Positions 7,880 to 16,677 of a stretch of 64,000 nt of DNA are shown one piece after another. A model generated the notes under the pieces. The model had not been told where the DNA came from, made no database searches, and worked only from the letters and a program-made list of their open reading frames with translations. This DNA comes from Alkalibacillus aidingensis (GTDB taxonomy: Bacteria > Bacillota > Bacilli > Bacillales > Alkalibacillaceae). The translations under genes and the position numbers were made by a program. Positions within the stretch are counted from its first letter, which is position 1, and every line of letters begins with the position of its first letter. The stretch covers positions 19,404-83,403 of the forward strand of contig NZ_JABXWU010000010.1 of the NCBI RefSeq assembly GCF_014595945.1, written 5' to 3'.

Positions 7880-9382
7880 ATGTATATGGAAATCATTCAA
7901 GACCGAATCAAAGTAGAGCAGCTTAAGAATCGTGTCGTTTCAGCTGATCGTGCGGCTTCATGGATTAAAGACGGTATGACCCTTGGGCTAAGTGGTTTCA
8001 CGCGTGCAGGTGACGCTAAAGCAGTACCCATGGCATTAGTTGATCAAAAGAGAAACGAAGACTTTAAAGTGAATGTTTATACAGGGGCTTCTTTAGGCTC
8101 TGATCTTGACCGATTATTTGCAGAAGCAGGTATATTAAATAAACGGCTACCGTTTCAAGCTAACCCTGTGATGCGTCAGAAAATCAACGATGGTCAGATT
8201 CATTTCATTGATCAACATTTATCACACACTGCTGAATTAATCAGAGGAAGAGTGTTAGAACCGATCGATATCGCTGTGGTTGAAGCAATCGGTATAACGG
8301 AGGATGGTCAGCTGATTCCAACCACGTCTGTTGGGAACTCTCCGATTTTTGTTGAGCAAGCGAAAGAGGTAATTGTCGAGATTAACGTTGCCCAACCTCA
8401 AGAGTTAGAAGGAGTTCATGATATTTACCAATTAGACAAACAAGGAGAGCGCGAACCCATTCCTTTAGTCAAATCAGATAACCGAATTGGCACAAAAGGT
8501 ATTCCGTTAGATTTTGAAAAAGTGAAAGGAATCGTGATTACTGACCAACAAGATTCACCATCAACCATTGTTCAACCTGATGAAGAGACCAAGATGATTG
8601 CAGGTCATTTAATCGACTTTCTAAATAAAGAAATTGAAGTAGGGCGATTGACTAAACAGCTTGCCCCTTTACAATCTGGAATCGGATCGATTGCTAACGC
8701 GGTGTTGCATGGGTTAATTGATACGGACTTTGAAGATTTAGAAGTTTATTCTGAGGTGTTACAAGATGCTGTGTTTGACTTAATCGATGCTGGGAAGGTT
8801 CGCTATGCATCTTGTAGCTCAATTACATTATCGGAATCAAGAATGAAACAAGTCTTTTCTAACTTTGATCAGTATCGGGAGAAATTAACATTACGGCCTC
8901 AGGAGATTTCTAATCATCCTGAAATTATTCGCCGCCTCGGCTTAATATCGATTAATACAGCTTTAGAAGTTGGCATTTACGGAAATGTCAATTCAACACA
9001 CGTTAGTGGTACAAAAATGATGAATGGCATAGGTGGTTCTGGTGATTTTGCTAGAAATGCGCGATTAGCCATTTTTGTGACCAAATCGATTGCTAAGGAT
9101 GGGAAAATCTCTAGTGTTGTCCCGTATGTTTCCCATGTGGATTCAACGGAACATGATGTTGATGTCATTGTTACCGAGCAAGGTTATGCAGACTTACGTG
9201 GGTTAGCTCCACGAGAGCGAGTCCCTTTAATGATCGACCGTTGTGCACATCCGATGTACCGTGATCAATTGAGGGAGTATTATGAAGAGGCTAAAAAACG
9301 GGGTGGACATACGCCACACGTATTAGAAAAAGCTTTATCTTGGCATACCAACTTAAAAGAAAATGGAACGATGCAGTTATAA
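7880..9382 (+). CDS. Acetyl-CoA hydrolase / CoA-transferase, copy 2
   Basis: A 500-residue paralogue of the preceding gene, about three quarters identical by eye over its whole length, with the same VYSEVLQD and MMNGIGGSGDF motifs. The close tandem arrangement points to a gene duplication. A terminator and about 70 bp separate the copies, so they can be regulated apart; the CCGT repeats seen before copy 1 are absent here. GGGAAGG precedes two possible starts, ATG 7880 and ATG 7886; the second has the better spacing. The two may differ in acyl preference, but nothing visible decides which acids are used. Confidence 0.88.
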   Translation: MYMEIIQDRIKVEQLKNRVVSADRAASWIKDGMTLGLSGFTRAGDAKAVPMALVDQKRNEDFKVNVYTGASLGSDLDRLFAEAGILNKRLPFQANPVMRQKINDGQIHFIDQHLSHTAELIRGRVLEPIDIAVVEAIGITEDGQLIPTTSVGNSPIFVEQAKEVIVEINVAQPQELEGVHDIYQLDKQGEREPIPLVKSDNRIGTKGIPLDFEKVKGIVITDQQDSPSTIVQPDEETKMIAGHLIDFLNKEIEVGRLTKQLAPLQSGIGSIANAVLHGLIDTDFEDLEVYSEVLQDAVFDLIDAGKVRYASCSSITLSESRMKQVFSNFDQYREKLTLRPQEISNHPEIIRRLGLISINTALEVGIYGNVNSTHVSGTKMMNGIGGSGDFARNARLAIFVTKSIAKDGKISSVVPYVSHVDSTEHDVDVIVTEQGYADLRGLAPRERVPLMIDRCAHPMYRDQLREYYEEAKKRGGHTPHVLEKALSWHTNLKENGTMQL

Positions 9383-9400
9383 ATTCACTAAATAGAAGGG

Positions 9401-9438
9401 GTTGGGACACAATTGACATATTGTGTTCCAGCTATTTT
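9401..9438 (+). terminator. Terminator-like hairpin, GGGACA type
   Basis: TGGGACACAAT pairs with ATTGTGTTCCA (one G-T wobble) around a 6-base loop, followed by a short T-rich tail. It ends the second CoA-transferase gene. Confidence 0.65.
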
Positions 9439-9485
9439 TATTTCAATTCATTGATTACGACACATAAATAAAACTTTAACCTAAC

Positions 9486-9527
9486 TTGATGGGCGTCAAT
9501 TATTTTTGAATATCTTCATTGTACACT
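9486..9527 (+). promoter_or_regulatory. FNR-like box and -10 of the HMA gene
   Basis: TTGATGGGCGTCAA (9486-9499) matches TTGAT-N4-ATCAA at nine of ten positions. A -10-like TACACT lies at 9522-9527, which puts a start site near 9534 and the box centre at -41.5, the geometry of class II FNR activation. The FNR-type regulator gene lies about 2.4 kb downstream. Confidence 0.6.
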
Positions 9528-9557
9528 TGAGTTAACAAATGATTGGGAGGTATTCGG

Positions 9558-9779
9558 ATGAAAAAAGCAGTCTTTCAATTAGAACCATTAACTTGTCCTT
9601 CTTGTATTAAAAAAATCGAGTCAACGTTAGGTAAAACATCAGGTGTTCATTCAACTAAGGTGCTATTTAATTCAAGTAAGGTCCGAGTTGAATTTGAGGA
9701 GAATCAAGTGGGTGTGCAACAAATAGAGGGGGTTATCAATAAGTTAGGTTATCCAGTCACATCTAAAAAAGTATCTTAA
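9558..9779 (+). CDS. Heavy-metal-associated (HMA) domain protein, metallochaperone-like
   Basis: A 73-residue stand-alone HMA (ferredoxin-like) domain. The metal-binding loop reads LTCPSCIKKIE, giving the CxxC pair that usually binds Cu(I) or Zn(II) in CopZ-type chaperones. ATG 9558 is chosen because GGGAGG ends seven bases before it; an upstream in-frame TTG at 9543 lies before that site. It precedes a P-type ATPase that lacks its own HMA domain, so the pair looks like a dissected chaperone-pump system. Both genes have FNR-like boxes. The metal is not known. Confidence 0.88.
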   Translation: MKKAVFQLEPLTCPSCIKKIESTLGKTSGVHSTKVLFNSSKVRVEFEENQVGVQQIEGVINKLGYPVTSKKVS

Positions 9780-9785
9780 GTCAGT

Positions 9786-9826
9786 AAAAAGAACTTAAAC
9801 CTAAAACGGGTTTAAGTTCTTTTTTT
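9786..9826 (+). terminator. Rho-independent terminator
   Basis: Arms AAAGAACTTAAACC and GGGTTTAAGTTCTTT flank a short loop and run into T residues. It isolates the HMA gene from the ATPase gene, which has its own promoter. Confidence 0.9.
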
Positions 9827-9853
9827 ACCTACCGATCAAATTCCCCCCAATTC

Positions 9854-9895
9854 TTGACGACCATCAATTCATTTAAACTGAACTGGCTGTATGAT
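9854..9895 (+). promoter_or_regulatory. FNR-like box and -10 of the P-type ATPase gene
   Basis: TTGACGACCATCAA (9854-9867) fits the FNR consensus at nine of ten positions. TATGAT at 9890-9895 is a good -10, with the start site near 9902, again placing the box centre at -41.5. The ATG at 9891 falls inside this -10 and so cannot be the translation start. Confidence 0.62.
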
Positions 9896-9926
9896 GAAGT
9901 TAAGAAATTCGGAGGGGGGAGAAGTC

Positions 9927-11822
9927 ATGAGATGGATCCACAAGTATAAAAACGTTATAACAGCATTATCTGGTTTATTAATCGTTTTAGCTTTTATAGC
10001 TAATAAAGCAGGTTACAGTATAACTAAAGAAGTGGCACTGATTACAGCGACTGTGATTGCTAGTCTTCCAATCTTTCTTAAAGCACTCCAAGCTCTAAGA
10101 TTGAAAGCTTTTAGTATCGAGCTTTTAGTGACGATCGCAGTGATTGGCGCGCTTTACATTGGTGAATATGTTGAATCAGCTGTTGTTACATTCCTATTTC
10201 TATTTGGAGCCTACTTAGAAGGGCGAACTTTAGAGAAAACTCGCTCATCACTTAAGAAATTGACCGATATGGCACCACAAGAAGCAACGGTTATACGTCA
10301 GGGCGAAATCATGAGTATAGGAATAAAAGAAGTGGTTGTTGGTGATCGAGTCATCATTCGGCCCGGGGGAAAAGTTCCTGTAGACGGCAAGGTTATCACA
10401 GGTCATGCCAATTTAAATGAATCAGCTGTAACCGGAGAAAGTGTACCAGCACATAAACAAATTGGCGATCAAGTATTTAGTGGTACGATTGTTGATGATG
10501 GCTATATTGAAATTTCCGCTGAAAAAGTAGGTGACGATACAACATTTGCTAAAATTATTGAGTTGGTTGAAGAGGCGCAAGAGTCAAAGTCAAAAACACA
10601 ACGATTCCTTGATCAGTTTGCGAATATCTATACACCGTCAGTGATTGTTTTATCGATCCTTGTGTTTCTGATAACGAATAATTTGCTTCTTGCGGTCACC
10701 TTTTTAGTAGTGGCTTGTCCGGGTGCTTTAGTCATTGGAGCACCAGTATCTAACGTTTCAGGGATCGGAAATGGCGCCAAACAAGGTGTCCTCGTTAAAG
10801 GTGGAGAAGTGATGGATCAATTTTCTAAAGTCGATACCATTGTGTTTGATAAGACGGGAACTTTAACGAAAGGAAAGGCAGAAGTTACAGATGTTCATCC
10901 TTTTACAAATGAGGACCCTGATGAACTATTACGCTTGGTTGCCGAAGTCGAAAAAGTATCGGAACATCATTTAGGTCAAACGATTGTAAAAGAGGCTAAA
11001 CAAAGAAATTTAGATATTTCAAATGATCCTAACCAAGTGGAAGTGGTCAAAGGAAATGGCCTTCAGGCACAAGTAGAAGGGCACTACCTTGTTATCGGCA
11101 ATCGCCAGTTAATGAATCAACAGGACTTATTTATTTCCGAGGAAATAGACAACTATGCGACACGTCGCGAAAGGGAAGGCAATACGGCGATCTTCTTCGC
11201 TATCAATAACGAGATTAAAGGCATTATTTCAATAGCGGACCAGATAAGAAAAGATGCCGTCGAAGCACTTGCTGAACTAAGAGCTAATGGCATTAAGAAG
11301 ATGGTTATGTTAACTGGGGACAATCAGCATACGGCGCAGTTAGTTGCTGAACAACTAGGTTTAGATGAATATCATGCTGAACTCTTACCAGAAGAAAAGG
11401 TAGAGTTTGTACAGAATTTAAAACGAAAAGGTCATGTTGTCGGTATGGCTGGTGATGGAATTAACGATGCACCTGCGATTGCAAGTGCGCATATTGGCTT
11501 AGCAATGGGTGAAGGCGGTACCGATATATCTATGGAGACTGCAGATGTTGTTCTTATGGCTGATCGACTAAAGCAGTTTGCCCATGCGTATGCATTGTCC
11601 AAAGCAACGATAAGAAATATGAAGCAAAATATGTACTTTGCAGTAGGTATCGTTTTTGTATTACTCATAGGCGTACTGACTGGATATATTCACTTAGCTT
11701 CAGGCATGTTTATTCACGAAGCAAGTGTCTTAATTGTCATACTCAATGCAATGAGGTTACTCAAGTTTAGGCCACAACAACGAAAAGAATTCAACATAAA
11801 AAATCAACCTGCTTATACGTAA
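9927..11822 (+). CDS. P1B-type heavy metal ATPase with CPG motif
   Basis: A 631-residue membrane pump. Seen in order: TGES (169-172), the transmembrane metal motif ACPGA (264-266 is CPG), DKTGTLT with the phosphorylated Asp (308-314), SEHH (345-348) and GDGINDAP (509-516), then the last helix pair with HEASVLIVILNAMRLL. Known P1B pumps have CPC, SPC or similar in the channel and SEHP in the nucleotide domain, so CPG and SEHH are both unusual. No HMA domain is fused. The HEAS segment recalls the HEGGT motif of the P1B-4 (Co/Fe) group. ATG 9927 follows a strong GGAGGGGGGAG site. Metal and direction are unknown; export is most likely for the family. Confidence 0.88.
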   Translation: MRWIHKYKNVITALSGLLIVLAFIANKAGYSITKEVALITATVIASLPIFLKALQALRLKAFSIELLVTIAVIGALYIGEYVESAVVTFLFLFGAYLEGRTLEKTRSSLKKLTDMAPQEATVIRQGEIMSIGIKEVVVGDRVIIRPGGKVPVDGKVITGHANLNESAVTGESVPAHKQIGDQVFSGTIVDDGYIEISAEKVGDDTTFAKIIELVEEAQESKSKTQRFLDQFANIYTPSVIVLSILVFLITNNLLLAVTFLVVACPGALVIGAPVSNVSGIGNGAKQGVLVKGGEVMDQFSKVDTIVFDKTGTLTKGKAEVTDVHPFTNEDPDELLRLVAEVEKVSEHHLGQTIVKEAKQRNLDISNDPNQVEVVKGNGLQAQVEGHYLVIGNRQLMNQQDLFISEEIDNYATRREREGNTAIFFAINNEIKGIISIADQIRKDAVEALAELRANGIKKMVMLTGDNQHTAQLVAEQLGLDEYHAELLPEEKVEFVQNLKRKGHVVGMAGDGINDAPAIASAHIGLAMGEGGTDISMETADVVLMADRLKQFAHAYALSKATIRNMKQNMYFAVGIVFVLLIGVLTGYIHLASGMFIHEASVLIVILNAMRLLKFRPQQRKEFNIKNQPAYT

Positions 11823-11878
11823 TCGTCCATCATGCGCTGAATTTCATGATAGAATAAATTATAACGGAGGTGGTCGAA

Positions 11879-12568
11879 ATGGGATTAGAAGTTGAGCATA
11901 CTTGTAATCACCATAATCAGTGTATCTCAATTGTACCGATCTTTAATCATTTAAATCAAGATCAGATGGATGAGATTATGAGTAAGGTTAGGTCGGTTTC
12001 CTTTAAAAAGGGCGAGGTTATCTATCATTCGGGTGACGAATCAGATTCGCTTTACATCGTTAATAATGGCAAGATTAAAATTTACCGATTGTCTGAAACG
12101 GGTAAAGAACAGTTACTTCGAATTCTATCACCGGGTGATTTTACTGGAGAGCTTGCTCTGTTTAAACAGAGTACTCATGAGGCTTATGCAGAAGCGTTAG
12201 TGGATACAACAGTTTGCATCATTAAGCGCCCAGATTTACAGCAGTTTTTGTTAAAATACCCATCAATTTCAGTACGGATTCTTAATGAATTTTCCAATCG
12301 CTTAGAACAATCGGAGAAACAAACAACTAGGTTTGCGACAGAAAGCGTTGAAACACGGATTGCTTTATATTTGGCTGAGTGTGTTGAAGATGAAGATCAT
12401 TATGAATTCACATTACCAATGAATAAAAAGGACTTAGCCTCCTATTTAGGAACAACTCCTGAAACAATCAGTCGTAAATTAACAGATCTAGAGACAAAAG
12501 GTCTAATCAAGCAGAAAACGCATAAACGAATAGAGGTAAAAGAATTGGATGGGTTACTACTCATATAG
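11879..12568 (+). CDS. FNR-type (Crp/Fnr family) regulator, probable Fe-S sensor
   Basis: A 229-residue regulator with a cyclic-nucleotide-like beta-roll (about 20-140) and a C-terminal helix-turn-helix. The recognition helix holds ETISRKL, the same ETISR core as E. coli FNR, which reads TTGAT-N4-ATCAA. Cysteines lie at 9, 15 and 113; the last, in TTVCIIK, sits where FNR has its internal cluster Cys. Three Cys could hold an oxygen-sensing 4Fe-4S cluster with a fourth ligand not identified. ATG 11879 is used, eight bases after CGGAGG. An ATCATG-N10-CATGAT repeat at 11829-11850 may be an autoregulatory site. It likely controls the two metal genes before it. Confidence 0.85.
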   Translation: MGLEVEHTCNHHNQCISIVPIFNHLNQDQMDEIMSKVRSVSFKKGEVIYHSGDESDSLYIVNNGKIKIYRLSETGKEQLLRILSPGDFTGELALFKQSTHEAYAEALVDTTVCIIKRPDLQQFLLKYPSISVRILNEFSNRLEQSEKQTTRFATESVETRIALYLAECVEDEDHYEFTLPMNKKDLASYLGTTPETISRKLTDLETKGLIKQKTHKRIEVKELDGLLLI

Positions 12569-12644
12569 TCCAAAAATACTTATGTAAGTGGGTAAGGTCA
12601 TCGACGGAGGATTTTGTCCACTATCTTCTTTCTAAAGAATAGCT

Positions 12645-12675
12645 GAGGCTGGGCCATTTCCCAACCTCTTTTTTT
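12645..12675 (+). terminator. Rho-independent terminator
   Basis: GAGGCTGGG pairs with CCCAACCTC and is followed by seven T. It ends the FNR-type regulator gene and just touches the stop of the convergent Nudix gene. Confidence 0.85.
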
Positions 12676-13303
12676 ATGTCTTTTTAATTAGCGTGATGAA
12701 TTCTTTTAAGATTTTAGCGGTTAAACCCCAAATGACTTGCCCTTGATAATAATAAAAATTCTCTTCATATTGAAGTGTTTGCCATTTGTAATCATCTCCG
12801 TTAACCAGATCATCATAAGGGAAGTTTTCTTCTGGCTTCATATCAATGTTTATGTAATGAATCTTTGGCTCATAGTCGATGAAGAATTGTAGTGGAACAG
12901 TAAAGACTTCTTCAACTTCGTCGGGGTTGATAGAAAAAGCGTCTACAGGTTGGATCATTCCGACAAAGACATTAGCCTTCATACCAAATGGGGACACGAA
13001 TAGTCCGAGTAAGAATATATCTTCTATTTGCTGATTGGAAACTCCTAGTTCTTCATATAACTCTCTTTCTCCGGCATCTTCTGGCCCTTGGTCACTGTTG
13101 TCTATTTTTCCCCCTGGAAAACAGACTTCTCCGGGCTGCCGGCGCATCAGTTTAGATCGCACTTCGAAAACAACATGCGTTTCTCCATTGACCTCCATTA
13201 ACGGCAGGATGATTGAGTACTCCCTTGACTGTGACATGCCGAGGATGGTTGGCGTGTTGTTTACGAGTTTTCGCTTGATTGTTTGTAAGTTCACTATAGT
13301 CAC
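12674..13303 (-). CDS. Nudix hydrolase, CoA pyrophosphatase-like
   Basis: A 209-residue Nudix protein. The segment RRQPGEVCFPGGKID followed by RELYEELGV carries the Nudix box (REUXEEXGU) that binds Mg and cleaves X-linked nucleoside diphosphates. The sequence before the box, RSKLMRRQPGEVCFPGG, is the UPF0035 signature of CoA pyrophosphatases (NudL/PCD1), which turn CoA into phosphopantetheine and 3',5'-ADP. It is convergent with the FNR-type regulator and has its own RBS, so no functional link to the neighbours is seen. Family sure, substrate probable. Confidence 0.85.
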   Translation of the reverse strand: MTIVNLQTIKRKLVNNTPTILGMSQSREYSIILPLMEVNGETHVVFEVRSKLMRRQPGEVCFPGGKIDNSDQGPEDAGERELYEELGVSNQQIEDIFLLGLFVSPFGMKANVFVGMIQPVDAFSINPDEVEEVFTVPLQFFIDYEPKIHYINIDMKPEENFPYDDLVNGDDYKWQTLQYEENFYYYQGQVIWGLTAKILKEFITLIKKT

Positions 13304-13390
13304 CTCGAATAGTTCTGAGTTCCGTTTTTAAGTGTCGTGATTAGCTACCACTTATTATAACATTAATGGTAAATATCACTTCTGACTAGC

Positions 13391-14191
13391 TTATTCAACT
13401 CTTGGTTTAGTTGGGTCACAATCAGGCATGGTCACATTTGAGGATTCTGCAAGCTTCATAAGATAATAGCATTCTTCACGGTACATATGATCCGCCATAA
13501 GCTCAGAGAATGTACTAAGGACGGTATTTGATAATTCCATCTCTTCTACTTCATGCAGGAAGGTCTTAAAAAGGTTTAATTCAACCTCAACATCATGGTT
13601 AAATCGATTTAATGCTGGAAAGGAATCAATATTTGAGCGTAAATACCCAGTCAGTTCAACAGCCTTTAGATAAAACTGGTCAAAGTGCTCTGCGAATTTT
13701 TCACTTTTTTCTTTAAGTCGTTTTTCTACGCCGTCCAGTTCATCATTAATAGCACCGGCGTGACCAGAAGCATCCAGCAACCAAACTAGGTGGTGATGAA
13801 GTTCGTGAAAGATGGGAGGTGTGGCGCCTTGCTTTAAGTAACTGAGAACTAATTGATATTCTTCTAGTTCATTTACCATATGGTTTAAGAAGGTTGGTGA
13901 TAGGTGGATCCCAATGTCCCCGACTAAGTGACGTCTAATAATAGAGAGTTTGAATTCTTTTAATTGGTTGGTCACCATTTCAACTTGGGTGGTGAAATTA
14001 ACAGCATTAGCTTCCGTTAAATGTCTGGACTGTTCAAGCAGTTGATCAAACTGCTCGACAAACTGTTTAGCGATTTGAACATCCATCACTTCATCAGGAT
14101 ACAAAGAATCACGAATAAATCTAGAGTGGTCTCCAAGAACCTGAAGCCAGAACTGGTGTTCAAATGTAGCACTTTCTAAGTAAGTTTTCAT
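13391..14191 (-). CDS. DUF2935 domain protein, metal-binding helical bundle
   Basis: A 266-residue, almost all-helical protein made of two similar halves. Each half has E and H residues spaced as in a four-helix metal site: FEHQFWLQVLGDHSRFIRD and ELHHHLVWLLDASGHAG in one, and MADHMYREECYYLMKL in the other. This is the pattern of DUF2935, a Bacillales family with a ferritin-like fold thought to bind iron or other metals; no activity is established to my knowledge. Its place near a metal cassette may or may not matter. It is monocistronic. Confidence 0.8.
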   Translation of the reverse strand: MKTYLESATFEHQFWLQVLGDHSRFIRDSLYPDEVMDVQIAKQFVEQFDQLLEQSRHLTEANAVNFTTQVEMVTNQLKEFKLSIIRRHLVGDIGIHLSPTFLNHMVNELEEYQLVLSYLKQGATPPIFHELHHHLVWLLDASGHAGAINDELDGVEKRLKEKSEKFAEHFDQFYLKAVELTGYLRSNIDSFPALNRFNHDVEVELNLFKTFLHEVEEMELSNTVLSTFSELMADHMYREECYYLMKLAESSNVTMPDCDPTKPRVE

Positions 14192-14317
14192 CTAGATGTC
14201 ATCCCCTTTTATTAATTCTCTTATAACTTTATTCTTATGAAGAGTGATTTATTATCTATAACTCACACTGTGATTAAAAACTCTTTTTGAAAAGCATTGT
14301 CAATAACGCTTCTCCTT

Positions 14318-14445
14318 CGTGTGAAGCGCAAAATGTAAGAGAGAAGGGGCTTCGATAACGTTTTGATATCGTGTGAAGCACAAAATGTAAGAGAGAAGCA
14401 AACTCAATACTGTTCTGCCACCGTATAAAGTCCAAAACGTCAATA
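14318..14445. repeat. 52-bp repeat array, family 1, about 2.5 units
   Basis: CGTGTGAAG or its variant CGTATAAAG occurs at 14318, 14370 and 14422, exactly 52 bp apart, each followed by the block CAAAATGT or CAAAACGT. Two units share CACAAAATGTAAGAGAGAAG almost perfectly. The sequence ACGTTTTG lies opposite CAAAATGT as a short inverted repeat within a unit. Confidence 0.75.
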
Positions 14446-14848
14446 AAAGCACCAACTAACCAAAAGTTAATGACATCCTATCCATTTTGTGTCATGACCT
14501 GTCTCCATTTTTGGACACTAAGTTTCACGGGGGCGATGAGTGTTCCTTTTACAGATTGCCGTTAAGGTTCAGTGGATTTTTCAGCATGAATCAAGCCACT
14601 TAGGGAAAATTGTATATATAGGGAGATCTTATTTCGGGATGATGTGCCCTAATCACCTAAACACTTGGGAGAAAAAACCTGCTTTTTGATTATTGACAAA
14701 ATACTTTGATTGATTGGCCTATCCTTGTAACTCTTGGCTTAATATGGTAGTGTATTAAACGGCGTTTTATCTGAAGTTAGGCATAGGTTTGTCAAGTGTT
14801 TTTATGAGAAGTATAAACATTGTTAAAAATGTCATTATTTGTTTATAT

Positions 14849-14873
14849 GTTTAATAGTTCCTGATATGGGTAT
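14849..14873 (+). promoter_or_regulatory. Sigma-B promoter of the BCCT transporter gene
   Basis: GTTTAA, a 13-bp spacer and GGGTAT match the sigma-B consensus at every position. The expected start site near 14881 gives a leader of about 75 bases before the RBS GAGGAGG and ATG 14956. Stress control of compatible-solute uptake is known in Bacillus subtilis. Confidence 0.7.
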
Positions 14874-14955
14874 TGAAGAGACAGGCTATAGTCATGATAT
14901 TTGATTTTAGAGACATGTTTGATGAATTGGAGAAATTTTAGAGGAGGATCAATTT

Positions 14956-16617
14956 ATGTCACCCAAACGTAAAACTAAACAAAGACCCAAACCAAAAGGG
15001 TTAACATCTTTTAGTGCAGCACTAAAGACACCTACGTTTATCATTTCAATTGCTATTGCCCTTATTTTCTTGGCTTTTGGGGTCTTTTTAGAAGACTTTG
15101 GAGATTACATGGATGTTACTTTTAACTGGGTTGTAACCAATCTCGGTTGGTCGTTCATCCTAGGAGGAAGTGCATTCATCTTAGTAACCGTTTTCCTAAT
15201 CTTAAGTCCACTTGGAGAAATTAAATTAGGTGATGATGATGAAAAACCTGCTTTCTCAACAGGTGCTTGGTTTGCGATGTTATTTAGTGCAGGTATGGGG
15301 ATCGGCTTATTATTCTGGGGTGTATCTGAGCCAATTAACCACTATGATTGGCCTGCTTATGGAGAAGGTGGTACAGCAGAAGCTGTGCATATGGCATTAC
15401 AGTACTCCTTTTTCCACTGGGGCTTACACCCATGGGCTGTATATGCAGTAGTTGCTTTATCACTGGCATATTTCTCATATAGAAAAAACCTGCCAATGTT
15501 ATTAAGCTCTACCTTAGAGCCGTTGATCGGAAGAGATCGCTTGAATGGTGGTTGGGGTAATACCGTTAATATTATTGGTGTTATTGCGACGTTATTCGGT
15601 ATTTCTACATCACTAGGTCTAGGAGTTATGCAAATTGGTGGTGGTTTTGAAACTCTATTTGGGATTCCGAATGATACTGGCCTGTGGTTAATTATTATCG
15701 TCGTCGTGACAGCACTTGCCATTATTTCAACAACGACCGGTATTGATAAAGGGATTAAATGGTTAAGTCAGGCTAACCTAGGTGTTGCCGCGTTGCTTCT
15801 ATTGTTTGTCTTTATTTTAGGTCCGACACTATTTATTTTAAATTCGATGACCCATTCAACAGGTTCCTATTTACAAAACCTATTCCAAATGTCCTTTGGT
15901 ATTGATGCAGCAGGTGAAGGTGCAGACGGTTGGTATGATGCTTGGACAATCTTCTATTGGGCATGGTGGATCGCATGGGCACCATTTGTTGGTTCATTTA
16001 TTGCTCGTGTATCTAGAGGACGTACCATTCGGAGTTTCGCTGTCGGGGTTTTATTAGTCCCAACGGCAGTAAGTATCCTATGGTTTAGTGTCTTTGGTGG
16101 AACGGCTTTATTCCAAGAACACTTTACCGATAGTAGTATTATGGATGCAGTTTTCGAGGACGAAGCTCAAGGATTCTTTGCGTTACTTGAAGGCTTCCCA
16201 TTCTCAAGCTTACTTATCGTCGTTGCGATGATATCATTAACTGTGTTCTTCATTACGTCATCTGACTCAGGTACGTATGTAATTGGAATGTTGACCTCTA
16301 AAGGTAATATGAACCCACCAATTGCTTTACGTATTACTTGGGGATTAATTGAAGGTGCGTTTGCGGCAGTCTTATTAATGGCTGGTGGTTTAGCAGCGTT
16401 ACAAACAGCATCTGTTGTTGGTGGCTTTCCATTTATGATCATCATGTTCTTAATGATGTACTGTTTAATATATGCGCTATTTAAAGAGTTGAGTGAAGGT
16501 TCACTACCAAGAGAGAGACAGCGTATTTACCACGCACTTGAAGATCTAACAGAAGAAAATAGGGTTTCAGAAGATGTCATTACAGACCCGGATGAGGTAA
16601 CAGAAGAAAATAAATAA
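14956..16617 (+). CDS. BCCT-family compatible-solute transporter
   Basis: A 553-residue secondary transporter with twelve expected membrane helices that imports betaine, choline, carnitine or proline betaine with Na+. Diagnostic stretches are GMGIGLLFWGVSEP and FYWAWWIAWAPFVGSFIARV, followed by SRGRTIR; the aromatic-rich helix forms the trimethylammonium pocket. A long acidic cytosolic tail follows the last helix, and a basic N-terminal tail (KRKTKQRPKPKG) precedes the first. It resembles OpuD/BetL proteins of halophilic bacilli. Stress induction is suggested by the sigma-B promoter. It fits the glycine betaine theme of the gbsR/gbsA locus at 33 kb. Confidence 0.93.
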   Translation: MSPKRKTKQRPKPKGLTSFSAALKTPTFIISIAIALIFLAFGVFLEDFGDYMDVTFNWVVTNLGWSFILGGSAFILVTVFLILSPLGEIKLGDDDEKPAFSTGAWFAMLFSAGMGIGLLFWGVSEPINHYDWPAYGEGGTAEAVHMALQYSFFHWGLHPWAVYAVVALSLAYFSYRKNLPMLLSSTLEPLIGRDRLNGGWGNTVNIIGVIATLFGISTSLGLGVMQIGGGFETLFGIPNDTGLWLIIIVVVTALAIISTTTGIDKGIKWLSQANLGVAALLLLFVFILGPTLFILNSMTHSTGSYLQNLFQMSFGIDAAGEGADGWYDAWTIFYWAWWIAWAPFVGSFIARVSRGRTIRSFAVGVLLVPTAVSILWFSVFGGTALFQEHFTDSSIMDAVFEDEAQGFFALLEGFPFSSLLIVVAMISLTVFFITSSDSGTYVIGMLTSKGNMNPPIALRITWGLIEGAFAAVLLMAGGLAALQTASVVGGFPFMIIMFLMMYCLIYALFKELSEGSLPRERQRIYHALEDLTEENRVSEDVITDPDEVTEENK

Positions 16618-16628
16618 TTATCAGTTCA

Positions 16629-16677
16629 GGGGTTGTCCTGCAGTCAATTTTTATGACTGTTGGGACGACCTCTTTTT
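16629..16677 (+). terminator. Rho-independent terminator
   Basis: GGTTGTCCTGCAGTCA and TGACTGTTGGGACGACC form an imperfect long stem followed by TCTTTTTAT. It ends the transporter gene. Confidence 0.85.

Larger units (their letters stand above)
14192..14955. other. Intergenic region between the DUF2935 and BCCT genes
   Basis: A 764-bp gap between divergent genes. It holds a three-unit 52-bp repeat array (14318-14445) and a sigma-B-like promoter (14849-14873). The stretch 14460-14840 shows no ORF or clear hairpin. A second, vegetative promoter for the transporter may exist near 14823 (TTGTTA, 17 bp, TTATAT), but this is weak. Confidence 0.6.

Noticed and set aside
14460..14840. Riboswitch or long leader RNA before the BCCT gene
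   Set aside because: No conserved riboswitch core or strong hairpin could be recognised in this stretch.
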